Shown here: positions 42,889 through 52,277 of the stretch, piece by piece
How positions within the stretch are numbered: position 1 is the first letter of the stretch
How the letters are laid out: every line of letters begins with the position of its first letter
NCBI GenBank assembly: GCA_000953735.1
Contig: LN554852.1
Location: 1,747,846 to 1,811,845 of the forward strand
Length of the DNA: 64,000 bases
Source: Moritella viscosa
Lineage (GTDB): Bacteria > Pseudomonadota > Gammaproteobacteria > Enterobacterales > Moritellaceae
Direction of reading: 5' to 3'
Translations under genes and position numbers: made by a program
The notes under the pieces: generated by a model
Told to the model about the DNA's origin: nothing
Databases searched by the model: none
The model's input: only the letters and a program-made list of their open reading frames with translations

Positions 42889-43734
42889 TTAGACTAAGCT
42901 GTCAAATGCTGCCATGGTTGAATCACATTGGATCACACGGCCATGACCTTGTCCTTTTGTGGGGATTAAGTTGATATTAATCGCTTCACCGGCAGCCGAT
43001 TCAGAAGTGTTAAAATTAGCAAATCTATCACGTTTATCATGCACTATAACGGTTTTATGTTGGCGAGATATCAGTTTTTCGTAAGGCTTGATGGTTTCTA
43101 AACTGTATTGATATTTATCTTCAATATTTTTAACTAGAGCGCCAAATAATTTCATCGAATACCCTGATTTACCCACCATCTCATACAAGTTATCAACGTA
43201 GTTGAGTACCGGTGCGATTAATAAGAATGGTAACGCTTGTACCTTAGGGTGGCGGCTTTCTAATACCGAGGCTGAGCCCATGCTATGTGCAATGATACCG
43301 ACTACGTCATCGACATTATCGACGAGCTCATCGAATGCTTGTACAAATGCAGGTAAGTGAGCATGGCGACCTTCACTTTGACCATGTGCGGGGTGATCAT
43401 AAGCGAGTGCAGTAAAACCTTGTTCGGCAATATGTTCCATCAACGGAAAAAATTGACTGGCACTACCAGACCAACCGTGGCTTAGGATCCAAACTGGACC
43501 GTTACCCATTTGATAAGTATTTAGTCGGCCTTCAGATGTCATGTGTGTGGATCTTAATAATCCAACTGGATCTTCATGTTTGGATGTACTACGTACAGGG
43601 GTTAACAATAAATTTTTCGCTGTTTTTAACGCATGAGCGGGTGCAATGCTGTGATGTAATCGAGAACCAATATTGATCATGCTGCGACGCATCGTAAATT
43701 TTTTTCGAGTATTAAAATAAATGTTACTGCTCAT
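42889..43734 (-). CDS. Alpha/beta hydrolase, TetR-controlled
   Basis: ATG at 43734 has AAGGAG six bases upstream, so the longer reading from 43755 is rejected. The 281-residue protein shows His-Gly-Trp-Ser-Gly (oxyanion region), Tyr-Asp-His-Pro-Ala-His-Gly-Gln-Ser, nucleophile Ala-His-Ser-Met-Gly-Ser, an acid in His-Asp-Lys-Arg-Asp, and Gly-His-Gly. It is a lysophospholipase/esterase-type enzyme, probably cytoplasmic. A TetR gene lies upstream on the same strand, and the same 13-bp box stands before both, so they are probably co-controlled. Confidence 0.82.
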   Translation of the reverse strand: MSSNIYFNTRKKFTMRRSMINIGSRLHHSIAPAHALKTAKNLLLTPVRSTSKHEDPVGLLRSTHMTSEGRLNTYQMGNGPVWILSHGWSGSASQFFPLMEHIAEQGFTALAYDHPAHGQSEGRHAHLPAFVQAFDELVDNVDDVVGIIAHSMGSASVLESRHPKVQALPFLLIAPVLNYVDNLYEMVGKSGYSMKLFGALVKNIEDKYQYSLETIKPYEKLISRQHKTVIVHDKRDRFANFNTSESAAGEAININLIPTKGQGHGRVIQCDSTMAAFDSLV

Positions 43735-43764
43735 CGTAAACTCCTTAAATAACACCCTTTAAGT

Positions 43765-43777
43765 GAACGGTCGTGCT
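43765..43777. promoter_or_regulatory. TetR box before the hydrolase gene
   Basis: GAACGGTCGTGCT is the exact reverse complement of the box before the TetR gene (44469-44481). It lies about 30 bp before the hydrolase start. Confidence 0.6.
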
Positions 43778-43842
43778 ATTTTCATTGTATTTGAAGGCGT
43801 CAACACGCCCGTGTTAATTAGTTTATGTTATTCGTATTTATG

Positions 43843-44430
43843 TTATTGCCATTGCTTATACAATTGTTTGACACCTTGCCAAAATAGCGCTCGTTCATTG
43901 TTTTCAAGTTCAATCGAATGAAACAAATGGCTGCTCAAATACAGGCCGTAAAATTGAAATACTGCCTGCCTTGGTACTAAGTCTTCGCGAAATAGACCAT
44001 GTTGTTGACCTTTGCTAATCTGAATTTCTAAATAACTGATCCAAGTATGCAGTTGTTTACGTAATGTTCGTTGTAATACATCTTGGCTATGATTGCTTTC
44101 TTTCCAAGCATCCATAAACATGCAGCTACCTTGAAATGAGTGATTCCAGTCTAACCAGTGGTGTAACAATGACTGTAAGCGCGCACTAATATCGGTATGT
44201 TGCTCGCGTCTAACGGCGATGATCACGCGTTCGTTAAAGCACTCTCCCGCATATTCAATCACTGCTACTTGCAGGTTTTCTTTGGAATTGAAATGCGAAA
44301 ACAAGCCACTTTTAGACATGCCACAGGATTTTGCAAGTACGCCAATTGTTAAGCTATCTAATCCTGTTTCACTGGCGATGGTGAAGGCTATGTTTAGAAT
44401 ATGTTCTCGGGTAATACGGCCTTTACTCAT
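43843..44430 (-). CDS. TetR-family transcriptional regulator
   Basis: The helix-turn-helix reads Leu-Thr-Ile-Gly-Val-Leu-Ala-Lys-Ser-Cys-Gly-Met-Ser-Lys-Ser-Gly-Leu-Phe-Ser-His-Phe. The ligand domain has Gly-Ser-Cys-Met-Phe near residue 100. ATG 44430 is chosen; an in-frame GTG at 44439 is possible. A 13-bp box upstream is repeated before the downstream hydrolase, pointing to autoregulation and control of that gene, likely responding to a fatty or hydrophobic ligand. Confidence 0.86.
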   Translation of the reverse strand: MSKGRITREHILNIAFTIASETGLDSLTIGVLAKSCGMSKSGLFSHFNSKENLQVAVIEYAGECFNERVIIAVRREQHTDISARLQSLLHHWLDWNHSFQGSCMFMDAWKESNHSQDVLQRTLRKQLHTWISYLEIQISKGQQHGLFREDLVPRQAVFQFYGLYLSSHLFHSIELENNERALFWQGVKQLYKQWQ

Positions 44431-44468
44431 CGGATTCACTTTATGTATTTAGGACATATCGTATTTTT

Positions 44469-44481
44469 AGCACGACCGTTC
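44469..44481. promoter_or_regulatory. TetR box before the TetR gene
   Basis: AGCACGACCGTTC matches the box at 43765-43777 on the other strand over 13 bases. It resembles ACGACCGTTC-type operators seen for related TetR proteins. Confidence 0.6.
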
Positions 44482-44749
44482 TTTTAGTGCTAGTGCCGAA
44501 TTCACTAAGTCGTAAATTTATAACTAAATAGGTATTCAATATGAGGGGGAGTAAGACGTTAAATTATTCGGGTATTGGCTAAGCAGTTTATGGCTTATCA
44601 ATTCCTGTATCTACGGATTTATACTGGTTTTTGTTCTTGATTGGAAATTAAATAAGGTATTTGGCGTTATTAGTAAACATCTTCTCTACTCAGTTACAAC
44701 TGGATCGTTTATGCTTAAGTTAATTTCAAAAATGAATTAAGGAAGTCGT

Positions 44750-45877
44750 ATGCGGATCACCGCTAATTTTGATGCTGGTAATATTGAAGTCATTAATTTA
44801 GATGACAAAAATGATGTACAACTTGCAATTCGCCCTGATGTAGGTGAAGAGTTTTTCCAATGGTTTAACTTCCGTGTTGAAGGTGTCGTCGGTGAACAAT
44901 ACACACTGAATATCCTTAATGCTGGCGAAGCGGCTTACCTAGAAGGCTGGGAAAACTATCAAGCTGTTGCCTCATACGATCGTCAGCACTGGTTCCGTCT
45001 TCCGACTTTCTATAAAAATGGTAAATTAACGATTATTGCTGATATGGATTGTGAGTCAATGCAAATTGCTTACTTTGCACCGTACAGCTACGAGCGCCAT
45101 CAAGATTTACTTGCTGCAGTGCAAATGCACCCATTAGTAAGCCTAGAGCACCTTGGTGAAACGATTGATAAGCGTGATTTAACCTTAGTTAAGATCGGTG
45201 ATGGCGCTGAAGGCAAACGTAATATTTGGATCACTGCACGTCAGCATCCAGGCGAAACGATGGCTGAATGGTTAGTTGACGGTTTAATGCATAGCTTACT
45301 TGATAGTGATAACCCAACGGGTAAAGCATTATTAGATAAAGCTAACTTCTACATTGTGCCAAACATGAATCCAGACGGTAGCGCACGTGGTCATCTACGT
45401 ACCAATGCATTAGGCGTGAATCTTAACCGAGAATGGTTAAACCCAAGTTTAGAAAAAAGTCCTGAAGTGTTCCATGTGATTAATAAAATGCATGAAACTG
45501 GCGTGGATTTATTCTATGACGTGCACGGTGATGAAGCACTACCTTATGTATTCCTTGCGGGTTCGCAAGGTACACCAAGCTATAACGATAGATTAGCAAA
45601 ATTGCGAGATCGTTTCTCTGATGTGTTTAAATTAGCAAGTGCAGATTTCCAATCTGAATTTGGTTATGACGTCGATGAACCAGGTACAGCGAACATGACA
45701 GTAGCCACACACAGGGTTGCTGAAACGTTTGATTGTTTAGCTAATACGATGGAAATGCCATTTAAAGACAATGATAACTTACCTGACCCTATGATGGGTT
45801 GGTCACCGGAGCGATCTATTAAGCTTGGTGAAGCATCATTAGTGGCTATGTTAGCCGTGGTTGACGATTTACGTTAA
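44750..45877 (+). CDS. M14-family zinc carboxypeptidase (cytosolic type)
   Basis: The 375-residue protein has an N-terminal beta domain (1-120) as in cytosolic carboxypeptidase-like M14 enzymes. The catalytic domain follows with His-Pro-Gly-Glu near residue 167 (zinc His and Glu), Asn-Pro-Asp-Gly, Asn-Leu-Asn-Arg-Glu-Trp, the third zinc His in Asp-Val-His-Gly-Asp-Glu, and the catalytic Glu in Thr-Met-Glu-Met-Pro-Phe. There is no signal peptide. It trims C-terminal residues of peptides; the exact substrate in bacteria is not known. A broad imperfect hairpin with T run follows at about 45908-45957. Confidence 0.9.
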   Translation: MRITANFDAGNIEVINLDDKNDVQLAIRPDVGEEFFQWFNFRVEGVVGEQYTLNILNAGEAAYLEGWENYQAVASYDRQHWFRLPTFYKNGKLTIIADMDCESMQIAYFAPYSYERHQDLLAAVQMHPLVSLEHLGETIDKRDLTLVKIGDGAEGKRNIWITARQHPGETMAEWLVDGLMHSLLDSDNPTGKALLDKANFYIVPNMNPDGSARGHLRTNALGVNLNREWLNPSLEKSPEVFHVINKMHETGVDLFYDVHGDEALPYVFLAGSQGTPSYNDRLAKLRDRFSDVFKLASADFQSEFGYDVDEPGTANMTVATHRVAETFDCLANTMEMPFKDNDNLPDPMMGWSPERSIKLGEASLVAMLAVVDDLR

Positions 45878-46087
45878 TCGACTTTAGTTATTAAAGGCTA
45901 AGGCATAAAGCCCGTGCATACTTGTTGTTTTAAAAACAGTATTTGCGGGTTTTTTTGTATCTAAAATTCGTAACCACAAAGGTTTTGTGAGCTATATCAG
46001 TTTGTTGGATAAATTAACGTGGTCTAAATGGCGAATCTAGACATATACTCAATAAATATTGACCAAATTTGCTAGAGGTATAGGGTT

Positions 46088-46360
46088 ATGTCACAAGAAG
46101 GTAACCAGATCATAGTGCATGGTAGAGTACAAATGGTCGGCTTTCGTTATGCAACTGTGGAACAAGCGGAGCAACTCGGCTTAACTGGGCACGCTATTAA
46201 CCTGAAAAACGGTGATGTTGAAGTACAGGTCTTTGGAGATAAAACTGAACGAGATAAGCTTATTTTATGGTTGCGAGAGGGACCCGATGCGGCACAGGTC
46301 GATGCATTAGAAATTACTGCAATTGATTATAAAAAACTGCCAAATTTTACTCAGGGCTAA
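46088..46360 (+). CDS. acyP: Acylphosphatase
   Basis: A 90-residue protein with the acylphosphatase signature Gly-Arg-Val-Gln-Met-Val-Gly-Phe-Arg-Tyr (catalytic Arg) and Asn-Leu-Lys-Asn-Gly-Asp-Val-Glu (catalytic Asn). It hydrolyses carboxyl-phosphate bonds such as in acetyl phosphate or 1,3-bisphosphoglycerate in the cytoplasm. AGAGG precedes the ATG. Confidence 0.93.
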   Translation: MSQEGNQIIVHGRVQMVGFRYATVEQAEQLGLTGHAINLKNGDVEVQVFGDKTERDKLILWLREGPDAAQVDALEITAIDYKKLPNFTQG

Positions 46361-46364
46361 TTGA

Positions 46365-46661
46365 TTACATTCTGTATATTTTTAGTGAAATAGTACCGTG
46401 TGCAGAGAGTTGAATACCTTCAGCGGCAAGTTGTTGTCTTTGATAATCACCACGGCTACCTTGCAGTGATATTTTTCCTTGGCTATTCACAATGCGATAC
46501 CAAGGCAGCTTGCTGTCGGCTGGTAAGCGACTAAGCACTTTACCAACCTGACGCGCATGACTTGGCATTCCCGCTAACTTTGCGATATCGCCATAGGTGG
46601 CAACCTTACCTTCGGGTACTTGATACACCAATGCAAATACTTGCAAATCAAAATTATTCAT
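46365..46661 (-). CDS. Alkyltransferase-like DNA repair protein (Atl/YbaZ)
   Basis: The 98-residue protein is the MGMT C-terminal fold with Tyr-Gly-Asp-Ile-Ala and Arg-Gln-Val-Gly-Lys-Val-Leu. The active-site Cys of the Pro-Cys-His-Arg motif is replaced: the sequence is Pro-Trp-Tyr-Arg-Ile-Val-Asn. That change defines Atl proteins, which bind O6-alkylguanine and hand it to nucleotide excision repair instead of removing the alkyl group. Confidence 0.9.
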   Translation of the reverse strand: MNNFDLQVFALVYQVPEGKVATYGDIAKLAGMPSHARQVGKVLSRLPADSKLPWYRIVNSQGKISLQGSRGDYQRQQLAAEGIQLSAHGTISLKIYRM

Positions 46662-46670
46662 ATTGATGAA

Positions 46671-47567
46671 TTAAAAACGCAGTTTCGTCACCAGTTCTTC
46701 ACCTAGATTAACATTACTTGATGAGCCGCTAAGTGCATCTCGAGTATCACTAATTAATGCTTCCATACCGGTTTTAATACTGCTTGAATGGCTTAGCTGT
46801 TGCTGTACTTGACTAATGGTTTGTTCTACTAAGCTCGAGCTTGAATTAGCTTGAGATACGAGTTCTTGTAGACTTTGCATTGTCACTGTCGCAATATCAA
46901 CACTGTCATCAATAATATTTGTTACTTGTTTTTGTTTATCAATGATCGCTGCTGAAATATCCATGATTTTTTTCATTTCACCTTGGATCTGGTCTGCTGA
47001 TTGGTTTGCTGTATTCGCAAGTGCGCGTACTTCATCGGCCACCACGGCAAATCCACGACCATGTTCACCTGCTCGTGCCGCTTCAATTGCCGCATTTAGA
47101 GCAAGTAGGTTGGTTTGGTCGGCAATGCCTTTAATAGAGTCAACTAATTGACCAATGTTTTTATTGTTCTCGTCTAGGTTAGCTAATAGTACGGTAAATT
47201 CAGCTATGTATTGTGCAGAGTTGGTAATGTTGCCCGTTAATTCTTCAAGCTGTTGAATACCTGTTTGAGAGATATTTGCGGTACTTTGTGCAGAATTAAA
47301 TGAATCATTTGAAAGGTTTTCTATCCCTTTGGACTGTTCCATAAAGCCCTGAATTAAATCGAAATTCTGTTCTATATTATTAAGTCTATTTGCCGAGGAT
47401 TGATTGACTTTATGTGCATTTTTAGTGATTTCTTGGGCTATAGATAATACGCCACTATTTTGTAGTTGATCTAAAAGTTGTGATTTACTTTGCAGTGCTG
47501 CTAAGTCTGTTTCTGAGATAAGAACTTGTCCAAGAGGGACTTTATTAGTGTTAAAAAAATTAAACAT
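46671..47567 (-). CDS. Soluble methyl-accepting chemotaxis-type protein
   Basis: No membrane helix is present. The 298-residue protein has a helical N-terminus and the MCP signalling hairpin [22 protein letters not shown], which contacts CheA and CheW. The first 60 residues hold no known sensor domain. A cytoplasmic signal or attachment to another protein is implied. It lies 10 bp after atl but on the same strand and likely has a separate promoter. Confidence 0.87.
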   Translation of the reverse strand: MFNFFNTNKVPLGQVLISETDLAALQSKSQLLDQLQNSGVLSIAQEITKNAHKVNQSSANRLNNIEQNFDLIQGFMEQSKGIENLSNDSFNSAQSTANISQTGIQQLEELTGNITNSAQYIAEFTVLLANLDENNKNIGQLVDSIKGIADQTNLLALNAAIEAARAGEHGRGFAVVADEVRALANTANQSADQIQGEMKKIMDISAAIIDKQKQVTNIIDDSVDIATVTMQSLQELVSQANSSSSLVEQTISQVQQQLSHSSSIKTGMEALISDTRDALSGSSSNVNLGEELVTKLRF

Positions 47568-47879
47568 AGCTTAGATCTGCCTTTTTTAGTCGTTTATAAT
47601 TTATAGCGGCAAGAGTGGATCCCGCTGAATACTCTTAAGCAATAACTAGACCGTAAATTGTAATAAGAGATAATTTATTTTTCTTATTAATTAAATTAGT
47701 TATTCTTTATGTTTGAGACAACTATTTGGCTATAGTTAAGCCATCATATTTATCGTCTTTTGTATTATCGGCATCAGTTGTTATTTACTTAATCATTCTT
47801 GCTATATTTTTGAAAATCTATCGACATTTATAAAAAGTTAAGTATATTGTGCGCAAGGCAGTTAAGAGAGGTAACCCTG
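47568..47879. other. Intergenic region between divergent genes
   Basis: Promoters for the chemoreceptor and the OhrR-like gene are expected here. The stretch is AT-rich with no repeat that I would call a site with confidence. Confidence 0.4.
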
Positions 47880-48323
47880 ATGTCAGAAACGAATGAAGAG
47901 ACGATGTTACGCTTAGATAATCAGGTTTGTTTTGCATTATACAGTGCGACGAATGCGATGGTTCGCGCATATAGACCAATGTTGAAAGCACTCGACCTTA
48001 CTTACCCACAATATTTAGCTATGTTGGTTTTTTGGCAGCAAGATGAAATTAGTGTGAAGGTATTAGGTGAACAATTACACCTTGATTCTGGTACGTTAAC
48101 ACCCTTGTTAAAGCGCTTGGAATTGAAAGGACTTATTCGTCGAGATCGAAGTAAAGAAGATGAACGTGCTCGTATACTGTGCCTAACAGATGTTGGCTTA
48201 GCTTTAAAAGATCAAGCAAAAGATATTCCTATCAATATGTTTTGTCAGGCTGGGTTACCAAAAGAAGAGTTGTTGATGATGAAGGCAAGTTGCGAAGCAT
48301 TGTTAGATAATTTAAAAAATTAA
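47880..48323 (+). CDS. OhrR-like MarR-family peroxide-sensing regulator
   Basis: ATG at 47880 follows AGAGG. The 147-residue protein has Asn-Gln-Val-Cys-Phe-Ala-Leu-Tyr at its start, the conserved reactive Cys position of OhrR. A winged helix follows with Thr-Leu-Thr-Pro-Leu-Leu-Lys-Arg-Leu-Glu and the wing Asp-Glu-Arg-Ala-Arg. OhrR represses ohr and is released when organic hydroperoxide oxidises that Cys. No ohr gene lies beside it here. A strong terminator follows. Confidence 0.85.
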   Translation: MSETNEETMLRLDNQVCFALYSATNAMVRAYRPMLKALDLTYPQYLAMLVFWQQDEISVKVLGEQLHLDSGTLTPLLKRLELKGLIRRDRSKEDERARILCLTDVGLALKDQAKDIPINMFCQAGLPKEELLMMKASCEALLDNLKN

Positions 48324-48345
48324 TCATTACTGCCATTAAATTATG

Positions 48346-48375
48346 AATGGGGCTGTTGAATAACAGCCCCATTTT
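48346..48375 (+). terminator. Terminator of the OhrR-like gene
   Basis: GGGGCTGTT and AACAGCCCC form a 9-bp GC-rich stem with a 4-nt loop, followed by ATTTTT. Confidence 0.92.
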
Positions 48376-48633
48376 TGTATTTAGTATTCAGAGAAATACT
48401 GATTGAGAGCTTGTTGCCATTCTTGATTGTTATGTATGTTGAGTAACGCCCGACGTTAATGACTGAACTACTATGGCTATACGATGCCATACTGTATAAA
48501 TAGCAAAAACACACAGTCTTATGAACAGGTGAGAGAATGGATGCATAACAATCCTCAGAGCTTGGTCAACGAGTTGAAACTAGTGGTTATTTACATATCA
48601 AGTTTAGTGGAAAACGGAAAAAGGTTTATCAAT
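48376..48633. other. Intergenic region before the META lipoprotein
   Basis: Frame remains open here upstream of the lipoprotein start, but the translated part is not signal-like and lacks a ribosome-binding site, so I treat it as promoter and leader sequence. Confidence 0.4.
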
Positions 48634-49386
48634 ATGAGATTTAAATTACCAGCATCGTTATTATTAACGGGAATATTAAGCGGATTACTTATTGGTTGTT
48701 CAAGTGATAGTGGACCTGTTGAGGGGAGTGAAGTAACGACGCATGAAACATACTGGATTGCCCCTGAACGTGTTGGCTGTCAGGGGATTGTACCTATGCA
48801 GTGCTTGGTGGTTAATCAAGTGATTGATGGTAAGGCCACTGAGTGGCAATTATTTTATAACGATATTGCTGGTTTTGAATTTGTACCAGGCTTTTTTTAT
48901 AAGTTGTCGGTACTGACGTCTGAAGCGGCAAATCCGCCTGCTGACGCGTCAAGTTTATCGTATACATTGATATCAGAGGTAGATAAAACACCACGTCATT
49001 ATGCCTCTAATACCATGTTAACAGAAAACCGAAAGTGGAATCTTAAACAACTTGTTGGTTTGAATAACGCCAATCCATTAATGCTTGAGCAACCCGCTAA
49101 TATAACTATTTCTGGTGATCGCTTGTCTGGATTCTCTGGCTGTAATAATATGTTTGGTCAGGTTCAGTATTTATTTGAAGATGAAAAATTGCAAAATACA
49201 TTATTAAAACTAGGACCTGTTGGTTCAACACTAATGGCTTGTGCAGATCCAAATGCGAATACTGTTGAGCAAAAATTACAGCAAGCACTTGGTGTTGTGA
49301 ATGCCATTCAAGTGCAATGGCCATTTTTAAATATGTATCAAAATGATGAATTGATGATCCAGTTTGTTGCCGAAGATTGGGATTAA
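48634..49386 (+). CDS. DUF4377/META-domain lipoprotein
   Basis: ATG 48634 with AAAGG upstream gives a lipoprotein signal ending Leu-Ile-Gly-Cys. Residues 30-110 fit DUF4377 (Arg-Val-Gly-Cys-Gln-Gly, Gln-Cys-Leu-Val-Val, Trp-Gln-Leu-Phe-Tyr). Residues 130-250 fit the HslJ-like META domain (Ser-Gly-Phe-Ser-Gly-Cys-Asn-Asn-Met-Phe-Gly, Leu-Gly-Pro-Val-Gly-Ser-Thr-Leu-Met-Ala-Cys). HslJ-type domains are linked to heat-shock and novobiocin resistance; the cellular role here is unknown. It overlaps the convergent PilZ gene by 4 bp. Confidence 0.82.
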   Translation: MRFKLPASLLLTGILSGLLIGCSSDSGPVEGSEVTTHETYWIAPERVGCQGIVPMQCLVVNQVIDGKATEWQLFYNDIAGFEFVPGFFYKLSVLTSEAANPPADASSLSYTLISEVDKTPRHYASNTMLTENRKWNLKQLVGLNNANPLMLEQPANITISGDRLSGFSGCNNMFGQVQYLFEDEKLQNTLLKLGPVGSTLMACADPNANTVEQKLQQALGVVNAIQVQWPFLNMYQNDELMIQFVAEDWD

Positions 49387-49733
49387 TCGAAATTACACCT
49401 TAGTGCGATGCGTTCTATTAATTTTATTTCCCTGCTGAATTTAATAGCAAGTAAATCTTGATCCGGATCCCATCTCACTATGGTTGTTTTGATTACGTCA
49501 GTAAAATAGTTATTAAACCCCATCATTAAGTTTTCATCTACAGTGAATTTTCTTTTTGTTTTTACTTTTGCCAGTAATCCCGATTGAGATATGTTTTGTA
49601 CTTCAATTGGTATTTTAAAAAAATCAAAGAGTCCTAATTTATTCACGTATAATATGGGGAATTGTCCCCCATAATTAAAGCGTGAGTGTTCACGGTTAAT
49701 TTTTAACGATAGGTCTTTTTTTACACTAAACAT
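49383..49733 (-). CDS. PilZ-domain c-di-GMP-binding protein
   Basis: The 116-residue protein contains Arg-Glu-His-Ser-Arg (Arg-x3-Arg) near residue 15 and Asn-Ile-Ser-Gln-Ser-Gly near residue 48, the two c-di-GMP ligand motifs of PilZ. A beta-barrel follows (Arg-Trp-Asp-Pro-Asp...Leu-Ala-Ile-Lys-Phe). Stand-alone PilZ proteins relay c-di-GMP levels to motility, polysaccharide or other targets. Its target is not shown by context. Confidence 0.78.
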   Translation of the reverse strand: MFSVKKDLSLKINREHSRFNYGGQFPILYVNKLGLFDFFKIPIEVQNISQSGLLAKVKTKRKFTVDENLMMGFNNYFTDVIKTTIVRWDPDQDLLAIKFSREIKLIERIALRCNFD

Positions 49734-49962
49734 TGCATATCCATATTTTTATGTATAGTTACAAACTAGCAGGTTTCTGTAGTTGCCCACTTCAAATCTA
49801 GTTTAAAATTAATGAAATAGCCTGATAAATGATAGATAAATAGTAACAAACTAGTCTTTATGGTGTTGATTTGAATAAAACGTAGTTGAATGTGTGTTGT
49901 GCTTCAGCCTTTACTTCATTAAAATACTAATACGAATTGTTATTATTAAGGTGTTTTTAACC

Positions 49963-50634
49963 GTGTCGCAAATTCTCATCGTGGATGATGATATACAACT
50001 GTGTGAATTACTCACTGAAGTTTTAATTGAAGATGGTTATCAGGTGCACAGTGTGCACTGTGGTGAAACCGCGCTCGATTACATACAGACTCACCCTGTT
50101 GACCTCGTATTACTCGATGTCATGCTTCCCAATATTAATGGCTTACAAGTGGCAAAACGTATTTGTCAGCGCTTTGCAACGCCTATTTTAATGTTGACTG
50201 CATTAGCGGATGAAACAGCAATGCTTGATTGTTTACAAGCTGGTGCGGATCAATATATAGCAAAACCTTATAATGTACCTGAATTATTAACGCGTATTCA
50301 AGTGATGTTACGTCGTGTTGGTTTAGAAAAGCAAAGGCAAAATCTGGGTGGTGAAAGTTCAATCCTCACACAACTATCACGTCTATCACTGACTGGTACA
50401 GAAGCTGAGTTACTTGAGTATCTCGTGTCACGCCATGAAATTGTGGTATCGAAAGGTGAATTGCAAAAACAAGTATTAAAGAAAGATTTATGCCCATTTG
50501 ATCGTAATTTGGATATGCACATTAGTAATATCCGCCGCAAGATGGTGCAATCTGGTCTATCTAAATTACATATTAAAACGGTACGTGGTAAAGGTTATAG
50601 TTTTTTTGAGCATGTAGGTAATCAAGCAGTATGA
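49963..50634 (+). CDS. CpxR-like OmpR-family response regulator
   Basis: GTG at 49963 with AAGGTG 9 bases upstream is chosen because the Ile-Leu-Ile-Val-Asp-Asp-Asp strand then starts directly. The receiver has phospho-Asp in Leu-Leu-Asp-Val-Met-Leu-Pro. The winged helix includes Pro-Phe-Asp-Arg-Asn-Leu-Asp-Met-His-Ile-Ser-Asn-Ile-Arg-Arg-Lys-Met, which closely follows the CpxR DNA-binding pattern. The partner kinase gene overlaps by ATGA. A siderophore receptor and TonB2 genes follow, suggesting envelope or iron-uptake control. It may be a paralogue of a canonical CpxR. Confidence 0.9.
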   Translation: MSQILIVDDDIQLCELLTEVLIEDGYQVHSVHCGETALDYIQTHPVDLVLLDVMLPNINGLQVAKRICQRFATPILMLTALADETAMLDCLQAGADQYIAKPYNVPELLTRIQVMLRRVGLEKQRQNLGGESSILTQLSRLSLTGTEAELLEYLVSRHEIVVSKGELQKQVLKKDLCPFDRNLDMHISNIRRKMVQSGLSKLHIKTVRGKGYSFFEHVGNQAV

Positions 50635-52028
50635 AGCTCAGATGTTTGAATGCATGTAAAAAATTATTTTTTTTAGGTGATCGCCAAGGGCTGGCATTCC
50701 GTTTATTTAGTTATTTTGCGATTACCCTTGTTTTGATTCTTAGTCTACAGAGTATCGCTGAAATGGCGTTGGTACGTGTATTATTGCATCTGCCTGCGAC
50801 GGTTAAAGTTGAAATGTTAGATCTTGCTAAACAAGCTGATGCATTACTTGATAGTAAAGACAGTGAAGGGAATATAGATAGAACTAAATTAGCAGAGTGG
50901 GAAGAGGCACAATCAAGTTATCTATTTGTACTTAACGATAACCTTGATGAGGTGAGTACGCGAGTCATGCACCCACACTTTAAGTTCAAATTACGCTATA
51001 TTAGACCACTCGATACAATTTTAGAGAACAAAGTTAATAAACCTGTTATTTCATTGCCCTTGCGAGCTGGCTATCAGTTAATCGTTCAGTTTTCCGATAA
51101 GCAGCATCCCGCACATAATTTCCCTTATTATTTTGCCGCTATCCAATTTGTTATCACTAGTATATTACTTGCTATCTTTTCGTTACTACTCGCGCGGCAT
51201 TTACAACAACCTTTGCATCGGTTACAAGCAGCTAGTCGCGCCCTAGCGGAAGGAAATTTTAGTATTCGTGCATCTCATAAAGTGGGTAATAGCGTGACGG
51301 AGTTTAATCAGCTTGCGCAAGACCTGGATGATATGGCTAAACATATTAATAATTTAATTGGTAAACAGAAAAAGCTCATTACCGACGTTTCTCACGAATT
51401 AAGAACACCACTTGCAAGGCATAGTTTGATCCTGCATTTATTACGTAAACGTTGCCCTGATGAAGTAGGTGATTTATTAGATAAACTTGATAATGAATCT
51501 GCTGAAATGAATAATCTAGTGAGTGAAATACTGGAATTTAGCCGCTTAGAGCATGAAAACGTATCCGTTAATTTGGTGTTAATACAGCTTGAGTCATTGT
51601 GTCAGGTCCAAGTCATGCAAAGTGAAATGGATTTAAAACCACAGCAATCATTAAAAGTTGAATTGGATAATACGACAGCGATGGTACTTGCGGACAGTCG
51701 ACTTTGTTTGAGGGCGATTAAAAATGTGCTTGAGAATTCGATTAAGTATGCAGGCGACAAGGCCAACATAGTACTAACTGTTGTTGAACAAGACCAATAT
51801 GTTGAGGTAATTATTGCTGATGATGGTATTGGAATACCTACACCGCAGTTAGAGCGTGTTTTTGATCCATTTGTGCGCATTGAGAAAGCAAGGAACAAAC
51901 AATCTGGAGGGTATGGTCTCGGCCTTGCCATTGTAAAGGAAGCAATGTTAATCATGCGCGGTGAAGCCGTTGCGGAACTAAATGTAAATAAGGGCGTCAC
52001 GGTAAAATTACGATTTCCTATCCAATAA
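50631..52028 (+). CDS. CpxA-like sensor histidine kinase
   Basis: The 465-residue protein has two membrane helices (about 28-50 and 172-192) around a periplasmic domain, and HAMP (His-Leu-Gln-Gln-Pro-Leu). HisKA has Asp-Val-Ser-His-Glu-Leu-Arg-Thr-Pro-Leu-Ala-Arg; HATPase has Glu-Asn-Ser-Ile-Lys-Tyr, Asp-Asp-Gly-Ile-Gly-Ile and Gly-Tyr-Gly-Leu-Gly-Leu. It autophosphorylates on the HisKA histidine and passes phosphate to the adjoining regulator. No cpxP-like gene is near. It is translationally coupled to the regulator gene. Confidence 0.91.
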   Translation: MKLRCLNACKKLFFLGDRQGLAFRLFSYFAITLVLILSLQSIAEMALVRVLLHLPATVKVEMLDLAKQADALLDSKDSEGNIDRTKLAEWEEAQSSYLFVLNDNLDEVSTRVMHPHFKFKLRYIRPLDTILENKVNKPVISLPLRAGYQLIVQFSDKQHPAHNFPYYFAAIQFVITSILLAIFSLLLARHLQQPLHRLQAASRALAEGNFSIRASHKVGNSVTEFNQLAQDLDDMAKHINNLIGKQKKLITDVSHELRTPLARHSLILHLLRKRCPDEVGDLLDKLDNESAEMNNLVSEILEFSRLEHENVSVNLVLIQLESLCQVQVMQSEMDLKPQQSLKVELDNTTAMVLADSRLCLRAIKNVLENSIKYAGDKANIVLTVVEQDQYVEVIIADDGIGIPTPQLERVFDPFVRIEKARNKQSGGYGLGLAIVKEAMLIMRGEAVAELNVNKGVTVKLRFPIQ

Positions 52029-52178
52029 TAGCTATTAATCACTCATGTTTTATAAAAATGCCTTATTTTATATTGAAATCAGGTGTTTTTACATTCAAAC
52101 CTAGTTAATAAAGAACCTATTAACTTCCTTTATTCAGTTTAAATCCGATTCGAATGCAAAGAATGTAAATTTGATGCA

Positions 52179-52197
52179 AATAGTAATGATTATTAAT
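52179..52197. promoter_or_regulatory. Candidate Fur box for the siderophore receptor
   Basis: AATAGTAATGATTATTAAT matches about 12 of 19 Fur-consensus positions by eye, 80 bp before the receptor start. Confidence 0.5.
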
Positions 52198-52277
52198 TAG
52201 ACTCCTGTTCATTAAGTCGACCTACGTGGTAGGCGTGACATTTAAATTAATGAAAAATGAACCGGAGATAACTTAAT

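Noticed and set aside
46365-46661. Active O6-methylguanine methyltransferase
   Set aside because: The acceptor Cys is replaced by Trp, so it is an Atl-type protein.
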